Source: an uncultured Bacteroidales bacterium (GTDB lineage: Bacteria > Bacteroidota > Bacteroidia > Bacteroidales > Paludibacteraceae). Taken from it: a stretch of 49,899 bases of DNA. Made by a program: the position numbers and the translations under genes. The stretch is taken from contig ONMU01000022.1 of the NCBI GenBank assembly GCA_900319035.1, positions 762 through 50,660 of the forward strand. Reading direction: 5' to 3'. Of the stretch, positions 1 through 9,158 are shown piece by piece. Numbering within the stretch: position 1 is the stretch's first letter; every line of letters begins with the position of its first letter. Below the pieces are notes generated by a model, which was not told where the DNA came from, made no database searches, and worked only from the letters and a program-made list of their open reading frames with translations.

Positions 1-1
1 T

Positions 2-463
2 TCCGGTTCGATGGAGAGCCCTGTGGCAGATGGACAGAGCATTTCCGGTTCGATGGAGAACCCTGTGAAAGAGGGCGGCTCCGATCCTGCTGTCTGGGTT
101 GTCGGATCAGAGCATCTGATCAGGGAGATGTTCTATAATCTCTGCGACAATGCTGTCAAATACAACCGGGACGGAGGAAGCGTCCTGATCAAAATATGGA
201 GGGAAGGGGAAGCGGCAAGTGTCTCCTTTACGGATACCGGCATCGGAATTCCCTCAGATGAACAGGACCGCGTATTTGAGCGATTCTACCGTGTGGACAA
301 AAGTCACTCCCGCACATTGGGTGGGACCGGTCTTGGCCTCTCCATCGTCAAGCATGCGGCACAGTTCCACGATGCTTCCGTCGAAATGGAGAGCTCTCTC
401 GGAAAGGGAACGACGATCACAATAAGGTTTCCTGTCAATAGTGACACCGCATCATGGAACTGA
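2..463 (+). CDS. Sensor histidine kinase, C-terminal fragment (5' truncated by window edge)
   Basis: The frame is open from base 2, so the N-terminal part (sensor, membrane segments, His box) lies outside the window. What remains is a HATPase_c domain: N box NLCDNAVKY, G1 box DTGIGI, F box ERFYRV and G2 box GGTGLGLSIVKH. These form the ATP-binding lid of a PhoR/WalK-type kinase that phosphorylates a response regulator. The first 67 bases hold a direct duplication of about 25 bases (1-25 and 43-67) that encodes SGSMESPV and then SGSMENPV. This sits where kinases normally have DHp/linker sequence and is probably a linker expansion. The gene belongs to the Firmicutes-like part of the window. Kinase identity is certain; its signal is unknown. 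Confidence 0.88.
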   Translation, partial: SGSMESPVADGQSISGSMENPVKEGGSDPAVWVVGSEHLIREMFYNLCDNAVKYNRDGGSVLIKIWREGEAASVSFTDTGIGIPSDEQDRVFERFYRVDKSHSRTLGGTGLGLSIVKHAAQFHDASVEMESSLGKGTTITIRFPVNSDTASWN

Positions 464-575
464 GGTGTGCAAGCGCGCTCATTTTTAGGGAATCCGGAGG
501 CTTCCGGGGGATAATGCAAGAAAAAGACCGCCCCTGCACACGTTCATGCAGCTGAAAAGAATAAGAAAGATGGGG

Positions 576-619
576 TTGACAGGACACGGTGATTGTGTAT
601 AATTGAATTGTACACAATC
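576..619 (+). promoter_or_regulatory. Sigma-70/SigA-type promoter of trxA with overlapping dyad operator
   Basis: TTGACA at 576-581 and TATAAT at 598-603, spaced 16 bp, form a consensus housekeeping promoter unlike every other promoter in the window. A perfect 9-bp inverted repeat (GATTGTGTA 591-599 and TACACAATC 611-619) overlaps the -10. Its core TATAATTGAATTGTA differs at one base from the OhrR/MarR operator pattern TACAATT-N-AATTGTA, so redox-responsive repression is an inference. The rest of 464-796 is an AT-rich leader of about 190 nt with A-rich repeats and no gene that I can see. Confidence 0.7.
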
Positions 620-796
620 AATTAGCGCTTTAAAACCTTCTCGGCATTGATAGAGATTTGGTCAATAAAGCAGAGAACAGCAGAAACCGGTTCATTCCAC
701 ATGTATTGCATTTAAAAGAACACGAAAGAAAGCACATAAACGAAAGAACACAAATAAACGGAAGAAAGAAGACAGTAAAGAAAGGAAAGGTATATT

Positions 797-1114
797 ATGG
801 TCCATACATTTACAAGTGAGAATTTTGCAGCAGAAGTTCTGAACAGCGATGTCCCCGTATTCGTGGATTTCTACGCTGACTGGTGCGGCCCCTGCAAGAT
901 GATGTCTCCCGTCATCGACAAGCTGGCAGATGAGTTTGAAGGCAAGATCAAGGTTGGCAAGATCAACGTTGACGACTATTCCGAAATCGCTGCTCAGTAC
1001 AATATCATGAGTATTCCGAACATGAAGTTCTTCAAGGGCGGCCAGGTGGTCGACGAAGTTGTCGGAGCGATCCCCAAGGCAGCCATGAAAGCGAAATTTG
1101 AGCAGAATGTCTGA
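797..1114 (+). CDS. trxA: Thioredoxin
   Basis: This is a 105-residue protein of normal thioredoxin length. It has the redox motif WCGPC (residues about 29-33) after the strand VFVDFYADW, the cis-proline loop MSIPN, and the C-terminal helix. It reduces protein disulfides in the cytoplasm using electrons from thioredoxin reductase. The start ATG follows a purine-rich GGAAAGG. The next gene, starting 44 bp downstream, begins as thioredoxin reductase, the expected operon partner. Promoter, ribosome site and neighbours all point to a Firmicutes genome and not to the Bacteroidales genome of the rest of the window. Confidence 0.95.
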   Translation: MVHTFTSENFAAEVLNSDVPVFVDFYADWCGPCKMMSPVIDKLADEFEGKIKVGKINVDDYSEIAAQYNIMSIPNMKFFKGGQVVDEVVGAIPKAAMKAKFEQNV

Positions 1115-1145
1115 TCCGGCTGAGAAAATCCATGAATAACCGGGT

Positions 1146-1152
1146 AAGGAGG
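1146..1152 (+). promoter_or_regulatory. Strong Shine-Dalgarno site before the trxB start
   Basis: AAGGAGG lies 6 nt upstream of the ATG at 1159. This decides for 1159 over the in-frame ATG at 1132. No gene after about base 2000 has a comparable site. Confidence 0.8.
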
Positions 1153-1158
1153 ATTGAT

Positions 1159-2367
1159 ATGCATGATTTGATTATCGTCGGTGCGGGGCCCGCGGGACTG
1201 TCCGCCGCCATCTATGCTGCCCGCGCGGAGCTTGATTATGTCCTGATCGAGGAGAACTTTGTCAACGGCGGCCAGATTATTGATACTTATGAGATTGATA
1301 ACTATCCCGGCGTTCCCGGCATCAGCGGCATGGATCTGGCACAGAAGATGGCGGATCATGCGGAGAAGTACACGATAGCCGAAGGCGGTGCAGCTGGCGG
1401 ATGGATGCACAAGGCGACACCCGATCCGACCAAGAGCTACTGGGGACAGATGTGGTGCGACGGGGCATATATGGGTCCGGCGTTGTTAGCACAGCTGTTG
1501 GCGGTTGGTGCTTGCGAAGGAACGAGTCTGGGCTGGAACGATGTGTATGACCAGTTCCACGCTTCGTGGCCTTACCTCTGGGACGAAGAGAAACAGCTGC
1601 CTTACCACGTGATCTTCACGGATATAACTACTAATAAGAACGCGCGCGCGATATACGAGAGCGGACACGCGTATAAGGTACAAAGGGACAATGTACAATG
1701 TACCATGGACGAAAAACCAAGTGCCATTTATCATTCCGAGGAGTACTGGGGACGTGCGGCAGGATGGTACATGTTGGCGTTAGTGGACGTGTTGGAAGCC
1801 TATTTGAAGGGTTTGGAGCTTAGCGGCGAGTGGTCTGAGGGTGAGCCTCTACCCTCGGCGCAGAACTTCGATGAACTGCGTGAGTACCTGACGAAGATGG
1901 CGGACGGATTAGTAGCTCGGCAGGATAAAGAGACCGGATGTTGGTATCAGTTATTGGCATACGATAGCACGAAATGCGCTACGCAGGGGATAGACGATAC
2001 CGGTTCGCCGAAATATACGAACGTGAGCGAAGGCGGTACGCAATGCAATTACTTGGAGTCCTCCGCTTCGTGCCTCATTACCGCTGCGCTGCTGAAGGGT
2101 TCGCGTCTTGGGTTGATTGATCATGCAGCAGCCGGAAAGCGCGGATTTGAGGGTATCGTTCGGACGTTCGTGCGCGGCGAAGAAGGCAACTATCGGATCC
2201 TTGGCAGTTGTCAGTCGGCAGGGCTGAGTCACGACCGAAACGGTAGTGCGGCATATTACCTGATCGGCAAGGATGTACCGATACAGGACAATGCGGAAGG
2301 CAAAGTGCTTGGTTCGTTCCTCATGGCGGCGGTGGAGTATGAACGGATGAGTGGATTAGAGGATTAG
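1159..2367 (+). CDS. Chimeric ORF: thioredoxin reductase N-terminus joined to GH105 unsaturated rhamnogalacturonyl hydrolase C-terminus
   Basis: Residues 1 to about 70 are the FAD-binding start of thioredoxin reductase: GAGPAGLSAAIYAARA, the GGQI turn, NYPG and a DLAQKMADHAEKY helix. From about base 1380 the protein is a different fold, the GH105 (YteR/YesR) alpha/alpha-barrel: WMHKA, MWCDGAYMGP with its catalytic-type Asp, YWGRAAGWYMLALVDVLEA, YLESSAS, GSAAYYLIGKDVPI and FLMAAVEYE. The reductase lacks its CxxC and NADPH domain, and the hydrolase lacks its N-terminal third, so neither activity is expected. The upstream part has Firmicutes signals and the downstream part Bacteroidales signals. 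A true gene fusion is very unlikely; an assembly join is the best explanation. A GTACAAT-type heptamer array (1678-1705) lies in the GH105 part. Confidence 0.85.
   Translation: MHDLIIVGAGPAGLSAAIYAARAELDYVLIEENFVNGGQIIDTYEIDNYPGVPGISGMDLAQKMADHAEKYTIAEGGAAGGWMHKATPDPTKSYWGQMWCDGAYMGPALLAQLLAVGACEGTSLGWNDVYDQFHASWPYLWDEEKQLPYHVIFTDITTNKNARAIYESGHAYKVQRDNVQCTMDEKPSAIYHSEEYWGRAAGWYMLALVDVLEAYLKGLELSGEWSEGEPLPSAQNFDELREYLTKMADGLVARQDKETGCWYQLLAYDSTKCATQGIDDTGSPKYTNVSEGGTQCNYLESSASCLITAALLKGSRLGLIDHAAAGKRGFEGIVRTFVRGEEGNYRILGSCQSAGLSHDRNGSAAYYLIGKDVPIQDNAEGKVLGSFLMAAVEYERMSGLED
1365..1395. other. Probable assembly junction between two genomes
   Basis: Thioredoxin reductase similarity ends after the codons for HAEKY (about 1370), and GH105 similarity begins with GGWMHKA (about 1398). 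No transposon end, inverted repeat or target duplication is visible. Keeping the frame across a random join has a one in three chance. Confidence 0.8.
1678..1705 (+). repeat. Degenerate heptamer array (GTACAAT type) inside the GH105 frame
   Basis: About four copies of a 7-base unit related to GTACAAT, encoding VQRDNVQCTM. The segment falls in a loop between GH105 core motifs, so it looks like an in-frame insertion. The same word family recurs at 17141-17173 and 17317-17349. Confidence 0.6.
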
Positions 2368-2400
2368 TGGATTAGTGGGTGAGTGGATTAGAGGATTAGA
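2350..2400 (+). repeat. Octamer array (GGATTAGT type) after the GH105 stop
   Basis: Six imperfect copies of an 8-base unit (GGATTAGT, GGATTAGA, GGGTGAGT) cover the end of the hydrolase frame and the following spacer. Confidence 0.75.
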
Positions 2401-2435
2401 GGGGTGAAAATGGGGAAAAATTGTCGAAAAAAGTG

Positions 2436-2471
2436 AAAAGTGCGTAAAAAATGGCGCACTTTTCTTTTTTT
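2436..2471 (+). terminator. Rho-independent terminator after the GH105 gene
   Basis: A perfect 9-bp stem, AAAAGTGCG (2436-2444) with CGCACTTTT (2455-2463), has a 10-nt loop and is followed by C and a run of T. Confidence 0.8.
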
Positions 2472-2472
2472 A

Positions 2473-2504
2473 TTTGCATATATGAAAATAAATTAGTAAC
2501 TTTG
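2473..2504 (+). promoter_or_regulatory. Bacteroidetes promoter for the 2208-residue protein
   Basis: -33 box TTTGCATA (about 2473-2480) and -7 box TAACTTTG (2497-2504) match the TTTG / TAnnTTTG consensus of Bacteroidetes sigma ABfr. The start codon lies 27 nt downstream. Confidence 0.8.
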
Positions 2505-2531
2505 CGCGACTTTTGAAAACACAACACTACC

Positions 2532-5500
2532 ATGAAATATTTTATACATCGTTCAAATCGATTTTTTTCAGTATTCGTAACCATTTTGTTTATGCTCTGC
2601 GCCGGGACTGCGTGGGGTGAAACGTTCACGATTAATTGCAATACATCGTCCAGCGACGAGTTATTCAGTGTATCGGGAAACGGTACGCAGTATGACTATG
2701 AAAGTAGATGGACGAGCTACAATCTTATCAAGATGGATAAGGGGGAGTCCATTACCATCACTAATGTTACAGGTGCGACAATCACTGCTATTTCTGCACA
2801 AGGCGTAGCGGATAATAATGGCAATCAAACGGTCAATTTTACCATATCGGATGGAACGACCAGTGTTCAAACTTCTTCCGGCTCATGGAACAATAGAAAT
2901 ACGGCGACATCTCTTACCAATAAGAATTTCAATTCTGTAAGCGGTTTGAAACATAGCGAAGGTCAGACATATACGATAACCAACAATACATCCAGCAGTT
3001 ATAATGCCGGTGTGCGATTTGTAATAACATATACACCTGCGACGCCTGCTTGTGTTGCTCCGTCGAGTGTGGCGATAGGTGATAACTGGTTGTGGTTCGC
3101 AGGAGAGACAATGACGTTGACGGCTACACCGACAGGCGGTAATGGACCTATAACTTATCAATGGTATAAGGGCGGTAAGGCTGACGGCAATGCAATAGAC
3201 GGTGCAACGAATGCTACGTTTAGCAAGACTTGTGCTTTTGAAGATGCCGGTTCGTATTACTGCAAAGTGACTTGTGGCGGTACTCAATCTACCTGGGGAC
3301 AAAACGGCGATGCATATGAAGTTAAAGTACCTCGATTGTATGTTAAGACAGGGCGTAATGATGGAGTTAGGTCTGATTACGGAAATGTAGATTTTACTCG
3401 TGCTACTGCTTCTACGGCTACTGCTTCTATCTCCTTGGATTCCAACTTGGATTATTGTTTCAATATAGCGGATGGTTGCGGACATTACTACGGTAATGCC
3501 GGTACTATGCAGTATAATAATTACGGTCCTTGGGTAACCAATGTCAATGGTACAGACTGCGGTCTGACCACTATGAATGCGAATGCCGGTACCTATATCT
3601 TTACTATCAACTACTCGAATTGGACGCAACTACAAACGACTGTAACTTTCCCATCTTCGCCTACGACCAAGACCGTTTATATGAAAATCAATTACGGCAA
3701 TTGGAAAAAAGGAGACGAACGCTATGCTATCTATTGCTTTGGAAGCGGAGAGCAGTGGTACAACTTTACATTGGTAGATGGTGCTTGTGGAGGCCCGATT
3801 TACAAAGCCGAAGTGGATCTCAAATACACAGGATACGTCATCTGCCGTATGAACGGTGCTACGACGGAGAATAATTGGGACAACAGATGGGATCAGACAT
3901 ATGACATCACAGCAGCGAATGGTATCTATTGCAAGATTACCGGTATGAGCGGAGGAAAGGCTACGTATACCTATGAGTATAATCCGTTTAAGGTATGTGT
4001 CTCGGGTACGTGGTTAGCTTTCACGGGTGAGACGATTACGTTGACGGCAACCAGTGCAGGGGCTACGAATTTCCAATGGTATAAAGGCGGAACCGAAGAA
4101 TCGAACAAGATAACCGGCGCAACCAGTACTACCTATACCAAAGCGAGTTGTACGTGTGCAGATGCCGGTAATTATTATTGCAAGGCATGGGTATCCGGTC
4201 ACGAATCGGAAGCTACATGGAGTGGCGCGTATGGTGTGAAGGTACCGTATTTAGAGTACCAGACGCCGGGTGGTGGTGCTGATTATAAGAGTGTGCCGTT
4301 TATGCGCGGCAGCACCAGTGATGAATGGGCGGAATGTACGGTATACCCAGGCGTGGCATGGGGGTATGAATTTGCAATTAATGACGGTTTTACCCGGTAT
4401 GGTAACAGTGGAACGAAGGAGCGCAGTAATAGTACAGATAAATGGACTATGTCAACCGATCATGATTGGTGTAAATGGAACACAGATAAGGAAGGAACGT
4501 ATCATTTCTACATAGATTTTTCAAATGCGACTCTTACTCCAATACAAGCAAATATCGTTTATCCGCCGATGGCGCAGGAGGGCGGTGTTCCCATTTACAT
4601 GGAGAAGACTGCGGCTATGACAGATGAAGGGTGGAACAACCTATATTACCGTATCGGAAAGGGTAAATATGGTAACGGTGATGACAGGAACTATGCTACG
4701 GCGCAACTGATGACATTAGTGCCCGGAACAGCTCGATTCTATCAAACGGCTACTCCGGATTGGGATCATGACTTCTGGGCATGGCATATCGGAAATAACT
4801 GCGGAAGTCAAGGAGATGGTTTTGCTATTTACAATACAAAGAGTTCTTCTGAATATGAAATAACACAGTCTATTAATTTCTCCGGTGATGAGATACCAGC
4901 CGGTGGTTGGACTATTTATGTGAATGCAGCCAGCGGGATAGGTCAAGATGAATTGAATAATAACTGCTATTTCCATGGCTATACGCATACATCCGGTATG
5001 CTGCAGCATAATTTGTCGGTAGGCGCCACAGTAAACGGACAGATACGCGTGACTTATACCCACCATGACAATACGGCGCAGGTTTCGGAAGGCTATGCGG
5101 CACGTACGCTGAATGACCTGGCGCATACCTGTATTCTGACCATCACCGCCGTACCGGACAACGGCTATCGTTGTACCTCGCTGCAGGTGAACGGCGTGGA
5201 TTTCACGAGCGGTAGTACGCATATTCTGGATGCCAATGCGACCATCACGGCGACCTTTGATCATGCGACATACAACGTGACGCTACACCCGAACGAAGGA
5301 ACTATCAACTCAGGCGATATAACGAGCTATACCCACGGCACGGGCGCTACGTTGCCGACCGATGTGACCAAGGATAACAAGGAGTTTGCTGGCTGGTACA
5401 ACAATGCTGGTTGTACCGGTTCACCGGTAACGGCTATCTCCACGACCGATTGGGGTAACAAAGAGTACTGGGCAAAATGGACAGACGAGGTGCCGAAAGT

Positions 5501-8500
5501 GACCTATATCTTGGGTTCGTGCTATGTTAAGAATGGTATGTGGACGCAAGGTTCTGACGGTAGTGTGAAAGCATGGTTGTTCCAGAAAGGTGCTACGGTA
5601 GCGGAGAATAACCTAAAAGAAACGACCGATATCTCCTATTCATCCACCAGTACCGGCGGCATCTATTTTAACTCCAAAGACATTACTCAATTAGATACGG
5701 AGAGCCAGTGGAATAGTTCTTCGAGTGGCAACAGAGCTATCAAAGCGTTGAAAGTGGGAGGTGATAAAACATTGACATTTGACCTTCGCGGAATGATTGC
5801 CAATAAGATCCTCTTCTATGTATTCCCGAACACCGATAACGCTTACTCAATTGATCTGACCGTCAACGGAACGACTACCAATCAGCCGATTGCGTCGGGA
5901 AAACAACATAAATGGCATAAATTCTCCTATTCCGGCGGTAATTATAAAGGTGAGTTCTCGATTAAAAGTTATAACAAGGAGACCCGCGTGGTGGTTATCG
6001 TAGAGGTCCCGTTAGTGACCGTGACCTTCAATAAGAACGCTGCTGAGGCTACGGGAACGATGGAGAATCAGGTAGTGCCGAGAGGTTCAACCTTTGCGCT
6101 GAACGATAATACATATGCTTGGGAAGATCATAACTTCTTGGGTTGGACGGAAGATGCAGCCGGAACGGGATTGTTGATCTCGGACGGTGCTGATTATACG
6201 ACGGAGACCGATACTACGCTCTATGCCCAATGGGAGCAGATCATCAAGACCACGATCACGCTGAATGCCACAGGCGCCTATAACAGCTACACGCATTCGG
6301 TAGTAGCGACTTACAATAAACCGATGCCGGAGATTGCGGTGCTACCTAAACGCGCAGGCGGATATGTATTCGACGGCTATTATAGTGAACCCAACGGAGC
6401 GGGAACGCAGTACTACTCCGGTTTGGGTTATAGTATGAAGAATTGGGACAAGACCGATGCTTCTGCAACGCTGTATGCGAAATGGTTAGAGCCTTGTGAC
6501 CTTGTTCCGACCCTGACGAACGTCTCGCCGGGCGTGACGATTTGGGATGGTCAGAAAGTGGATGTGAGTGTAGTGAAACTGACCTGCAATTATGATGTGT
6601 CGGGTATCGAGTATTCGCTGAAATCTGTTTATCCGGAGACTCCGATTAACGGATGTACGTTTGATTATTTCGATGAGTACATCCATATGATAGGTACCCC
6701 GAGTGTGGGTAATTCTGAGGTGCTGAATGTGCCGGTGACTTTCACGATGAAAAACTCTTGTGATCCGGCTCGTACGTACCAAATAACAACATCCATTCGT
6801 ATCTATCCTGCGGGTCAGAGACCGAAAATCGCTTTTATCATTACCGGTACGAAGAACGGAGCGTTTACTGCCTACTCGGCAACTGATGCGGCTTCGTGTA
6901 ATGATTTGGTAACGTATCTGAGCGATTACTATGATGTCACTTATGTGAACGGCTATGCAACGAAAAACGAGGCAGAGATAGCCGCACATTATGATCAGTA
7001 TGACCTGATGGTAGTGACCGACTTCCTGAGCACAGGTGAGGGATATACGAATGCATTGGGCACGATGATTGACAAGAAGCCGATGCTCAGTTTCGAGGCC
7101 TATGTGGCAAACCTTCCGAACTGGCATATTGGTTCGAACCCCAAGGATCCGAGTCCGAAAGTGCAGGATATGAAAGTGCTTTGCGCAGGACACGCGATCT
7201 TCAAGGATGCGAAATATAACCCGAGTGATCCGGATAAAACGCAGGTGGTGAATCCGGCAGATACTACGGTTCATGTATTGAGCTCGCTCAGCACCGCTGA
7301 TAAAGCCAAGGGTCTGCAAGGCTTCACGATCAATGAGGCACCGGATTTCATCTTCTTGGCTACTATTCGGGATGAGAATAATGACCGTGACCTAATTGTA
7401 TGCTGTGAGCGCCAAGTGACTTTCCCGGCACGTCTGTTGCTATATGGTATCAACTTCTACGAGATGCCGAACCTCTCTCCTGCGGGACAGATCGTTATGC
7501 GGCAGATGATTGACTACCTGTTGATGACCGATGAGACCAAGGTGGCGGACTGCTCGCTGGTATTCGACAATAAGGACGGTGATCATAGATGGGACAATCC
7601 CAAGAACTGGGCACCGGGTTACAATATCATCCCGACTCCGTATCACCCGACGCGTATCATTGCCGAGTGCCATGTGAACGTGGACGATGCTCATGCTGGT
7701 AGTGTTAAGGTCAACAAGGGTCGTGACGAATACTACCAACCCGTGGACGGTAAGCTGATCGTTAAGCCGTACGGCGGACTGACGGTAGCAGGTATGGTAG
7801 CGACGGTGAAGGATACACGTTACGCATCGCCTATTACCATCAAGGCGGATGAGCTGGAGATCCAAGCAGACGCGTCGCATAACGGTGCTTTCGTATATGG
7901 CAACAAGGAGTCCGATGTGCGTGCTACCGTGCAGTACTACAGTCGTGGAACTGACGCCCTGACGGCAAATCCGGTATGGCAGTATATGGGTATTCCTTTC
8001 CAAGCCGGACAGACGGCTATCAGCATGTATCACGCCGCTTGGATGTGCCGTTGGAGTAGTGCATCGGACGGTAGTATAGGAGGCCTCTGGGAGTGGGTAG
8101 CTAACGAGGATGTGCTCGTACCGTTCGAGGGATATTGTATCACGCAGGAAAGCACGAAGCCCTATACTTTCCAAGGTAAACTGAATGCTCCTGTTACCAA
8201 GACCTTGACGCTGGACAACCACGATGGTGATGGTTATGCGTTCGCTGCCAACAGTTGGACTGCGCCGATTAAGATTCAGGAGATGCAGGATGAAGATTTC
8301 ACCAACGCGGAGAAAGCGATCTATATCTATCATTCGGGTACGTACGCAAACGCGGCTGCAAACCCCGATCCGGTGAGTGCCGTTGAGCCAGGCAAGGCAG
8401 CTTCCATGCCCGGTCAGTATGCTGTCGTTCCGATCCACTCCTCGCCGTACTTGACGGGCGCTGACTCGGTCATTCCGGCTATGCAGGGATTCTTCATCAA

Positions 8501-9158
8501 GACCGATCCTGCCAAGGTGGCAACGCTCAAATTAGTGTACAATCGCGTGGTTTATGACGCTACGTATTTCAAGACTTCTACACAGCCGATGCGTGCCCCG
8601 AGCCGTTACGGTGCGCCGGATGTGATGCGGTTGAGCGTGACGGGCGAGACCTTTGGAGGCGACTGCGTACACCTCTTGGCTCGCGGCGATTTCTCGGAAG
8701 AGTTCGAAGACGGATGGGACGGTCGTAAGCTGGAAGGCGATGCGAATGTGCCGCAATTAGCGGTGCTCAAAGAGGCAGGCGAGATGACGGTAGCCGCTAT
8801 CCCGACTGCGGAGGAACGCTACCTCAGTTTCCGAGCAGGCAATGATCTTACTTATACTTTCCATTTTGACTACGAGGGCGACCTGATCTATCTATACGAT
8901 ATAGAGACCGGTATCGCCACGGAGATACAAACGGGCAACACCTATACTTTCGTAGCGGCGAATAAGACGCCGATGAACCGGTTCCTGATTACCAAGAATC
9001 CGCCTCGAACGCCGACCGATTTGGAGGAGGTGAACGAAGAGACGGTGAACGGAGTAGAGAAGTTCATCCACGAAGGTAAGTTGCTGATTCTCCATCGAGG
9101 CGCTATCTATGATGCGCTTGGCAAACGAGTTGAGATGAGAAAGGAGGGTGCGCAATGA
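2532..9158 (+). CDS. Giant secreted multidomain repeat protein with C-terminal sorting-like tag
   Basis: This 2208-residue protein has a signal peptide (residues 1-29, ending AGTAWG). Two related modules each begin with an Ig-like domain (about 175-275 and 486-580; both carry the QWYKGG and DAG(S/N)YYCK signatures) followed by a beta-rich segment. Three InlB B-type/Listeria-Bacteroides repeats follow (about 913-985, 1163-1240, 1237-1318), recognised by GWYNNAG, FLGWTEDAAGTG and TTLYAQW. Residues about 1430-1650 look like a class-I amidotransferase/ThuA-like fold (IAFIITGTK, YDLMVVTDFLS), which I assign only tentatively. The last 30 residues carry a KFIHEGKLLILHRGAIYD tag shared in pattern with two other proteins here. 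The role is probably cell-surface adhesion or host interaction. The frame overlaps the next gene by ATGA, so the two are co-translated. No catalytic domain is proven. Confidence 0.85.
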   Translation: MKYFIHRSNRFFSVFVTILFMLCAGTAWGETFTINCNTSSSDELFSVSGNGTQYDYESRWTSYNLIKMDKGESITITNVTGATITAISAQGVADNNGNQTVNFTISDGTTSVQTSSGSWNNRNTATSLTNKNFNSVSGLKHSEGQTYTITNNTSSSYNAGVRFVITYTPATPACVAPSSVAIGDNWLWFAGETMTLTATPTGGNGPITYQWYKGGKADGNAIDGATNATFSKTCAFEDAGSYYCKVTCGGTQSTWGQNGDAYEVKVPRLYVKTGRNDGVRSDYGNVDFTRATASTATASISLDSNLDYCFNIADGCGHYYGNAGTMQYNNYGPWVTNVNGTDCGLTTMNANAGTYIFTINYSNWTQLQTTVTFPSSPTTKTVYMKINYGNWKKGDERYAIYCFGSGEQWYNFTLVDGACGGPIYKAEVDLKYTGYVICRMNGATTENNWDNRWDQTYDITAANGIYCKITGMSGGKATYTYEYNPFKVCVSGTWLAFTGETITLTATSAGATNFQWYKGGTEESNKITGATSTTYTKASCTCADAGNYYCKAWVSGHESEATWSGAYGVKVPYLEYQTPGGGADYKSVPFMRGSTSDEWAECTVYPGVAWGYEFAINDGFTRYGNSGTKERSNSTDKWTMSTDHDWCKWNTDKEGTYHFYIDFSNATLTPIQANIVYPPMAQEGGVPIYMEKTAAMTDEGWNNLYYRIGKGKYGNGDDRNYATAQLMTLVPGTARFYQTATPDWDHDFWAWHIGNNCGSQGDGFAIYNTKSSSEYEITQSINFSGDEIPAGGWTIYVNAASGIGQDELNNNCYFHGYTHTSGMLQHNLSVGATVNGQIRVTYTHHDNTAQVSEGYAARTLNDLAHTCILTITAVPDNGYRCTSLQVNGVDFTSGSTHILDANATITATFDHATYNVTLHPNEGTINSGDITSYTHGTGATLPTDVTKDNKEFAGWYNNAGCTGSPVTAISTTDWGNKEYWAKWTDEVPKVTYILGSCYVKNGMWTQGSDGSVKAWLFQKGATVAENNLKETTDISYSSTSTGGIYFNSKDITQLDTESQWNSSSSGNRAIKALKVGGDKTLTFDLRGMIANKILFYVFPNTDNAYSIDLTVNGTTTNQPIASGKQHKWHKFSYSGGNYKGEFSIKSYNKETRVVVIVEVPLVTVTFNKNAAEATGTMENQVVPRGSTFALNDNTYAWEDHNFLGWTEDAAGTGLLISDGADYTTETDTTLYAQWEQIIKTTITLNATGAYNSYTHSVVATYNKPMPEIAVLPKRAGGYVFDGYYSEPNGAGTQYYSGLGYSMKNWDKTDASATLYAKWLEPCDLVPTLTNVSPGVTIWDGQKVDVSVVKLTCNYDVSGIEYSLKSVYPETPINGCTFDYFDEYIHMIGTPSVGNSEVLNVPVTFTMKNSCDPARTYQITTSIRIYPAGQRPKIAFIITGTKNGAFTAYSATDAASCNDLVTYLSDYYDVTYVNGYATKNEAEIAAHYDQYDLMVVTDFLSTGEGYTNALGTMIDKKPMLSFEAYVANLPNWHIGSNPKDPSPKVQDMKVLCAGHAIFKDAKYNPSDPDKTQVVNPADTTVHVLSSLSTADKAKGLQGFTINEAPDFIFLATIRDENNDRDLIVCCERQVTFPARLLLYGINFYEMPNLSPAGQIVMRQMIDYLLMTDETKVADCSLVFDNKDGDHRWDNPKNWAPGYNIIPTPYHPTRIIAECHVNVDDAHAGSVKVNKGRDEYYQPVDGKLIVKPYGGLTVAGMVATVKDTRYASPITIKADELEIQADASHNGAFVYGNKESDVRATVQYYSRGTDALTANPVWQYMGIPFQAGQTAISMYHAAWMCRWSSASDGSIGGLWEWVANEDVLVPFEGYCITQESTKPYTFQGKLNAPVTKTLTLDNHDGDGYAFAANSWTAPIKIQEMQDEDFTNAEKAIYIYHSGTYANAAANPDPVSAVEPGKAASMPGQYAVVPIHSSPYLTGADSVIPAMQGFFIKTDPAKVATLKLVYNRVVYDATYFKTSTQPMRAPSRYGAPDVMRLSVTGETFGGDCVHLLARGDFSEEFEDGWDGRKLEGDANVPQLAVLKEAGEMTVAAIPTAEERYLSFRAGNDLTYTFHFDYEGDLIYLYDIETGIATEIQTGNTYTFVAANKTPMNRFLITKNPPRTPTDLEEVNEETVNGVEKFIHEGKLLILHRGAIYDALGKRVEMRKEGAQ

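Noticed and set aside
1132-1158. Upstream start of the trxB-derived frame
   Set aside because: The AAGGAGG site at 1146 and family alignment place the start at 1159.
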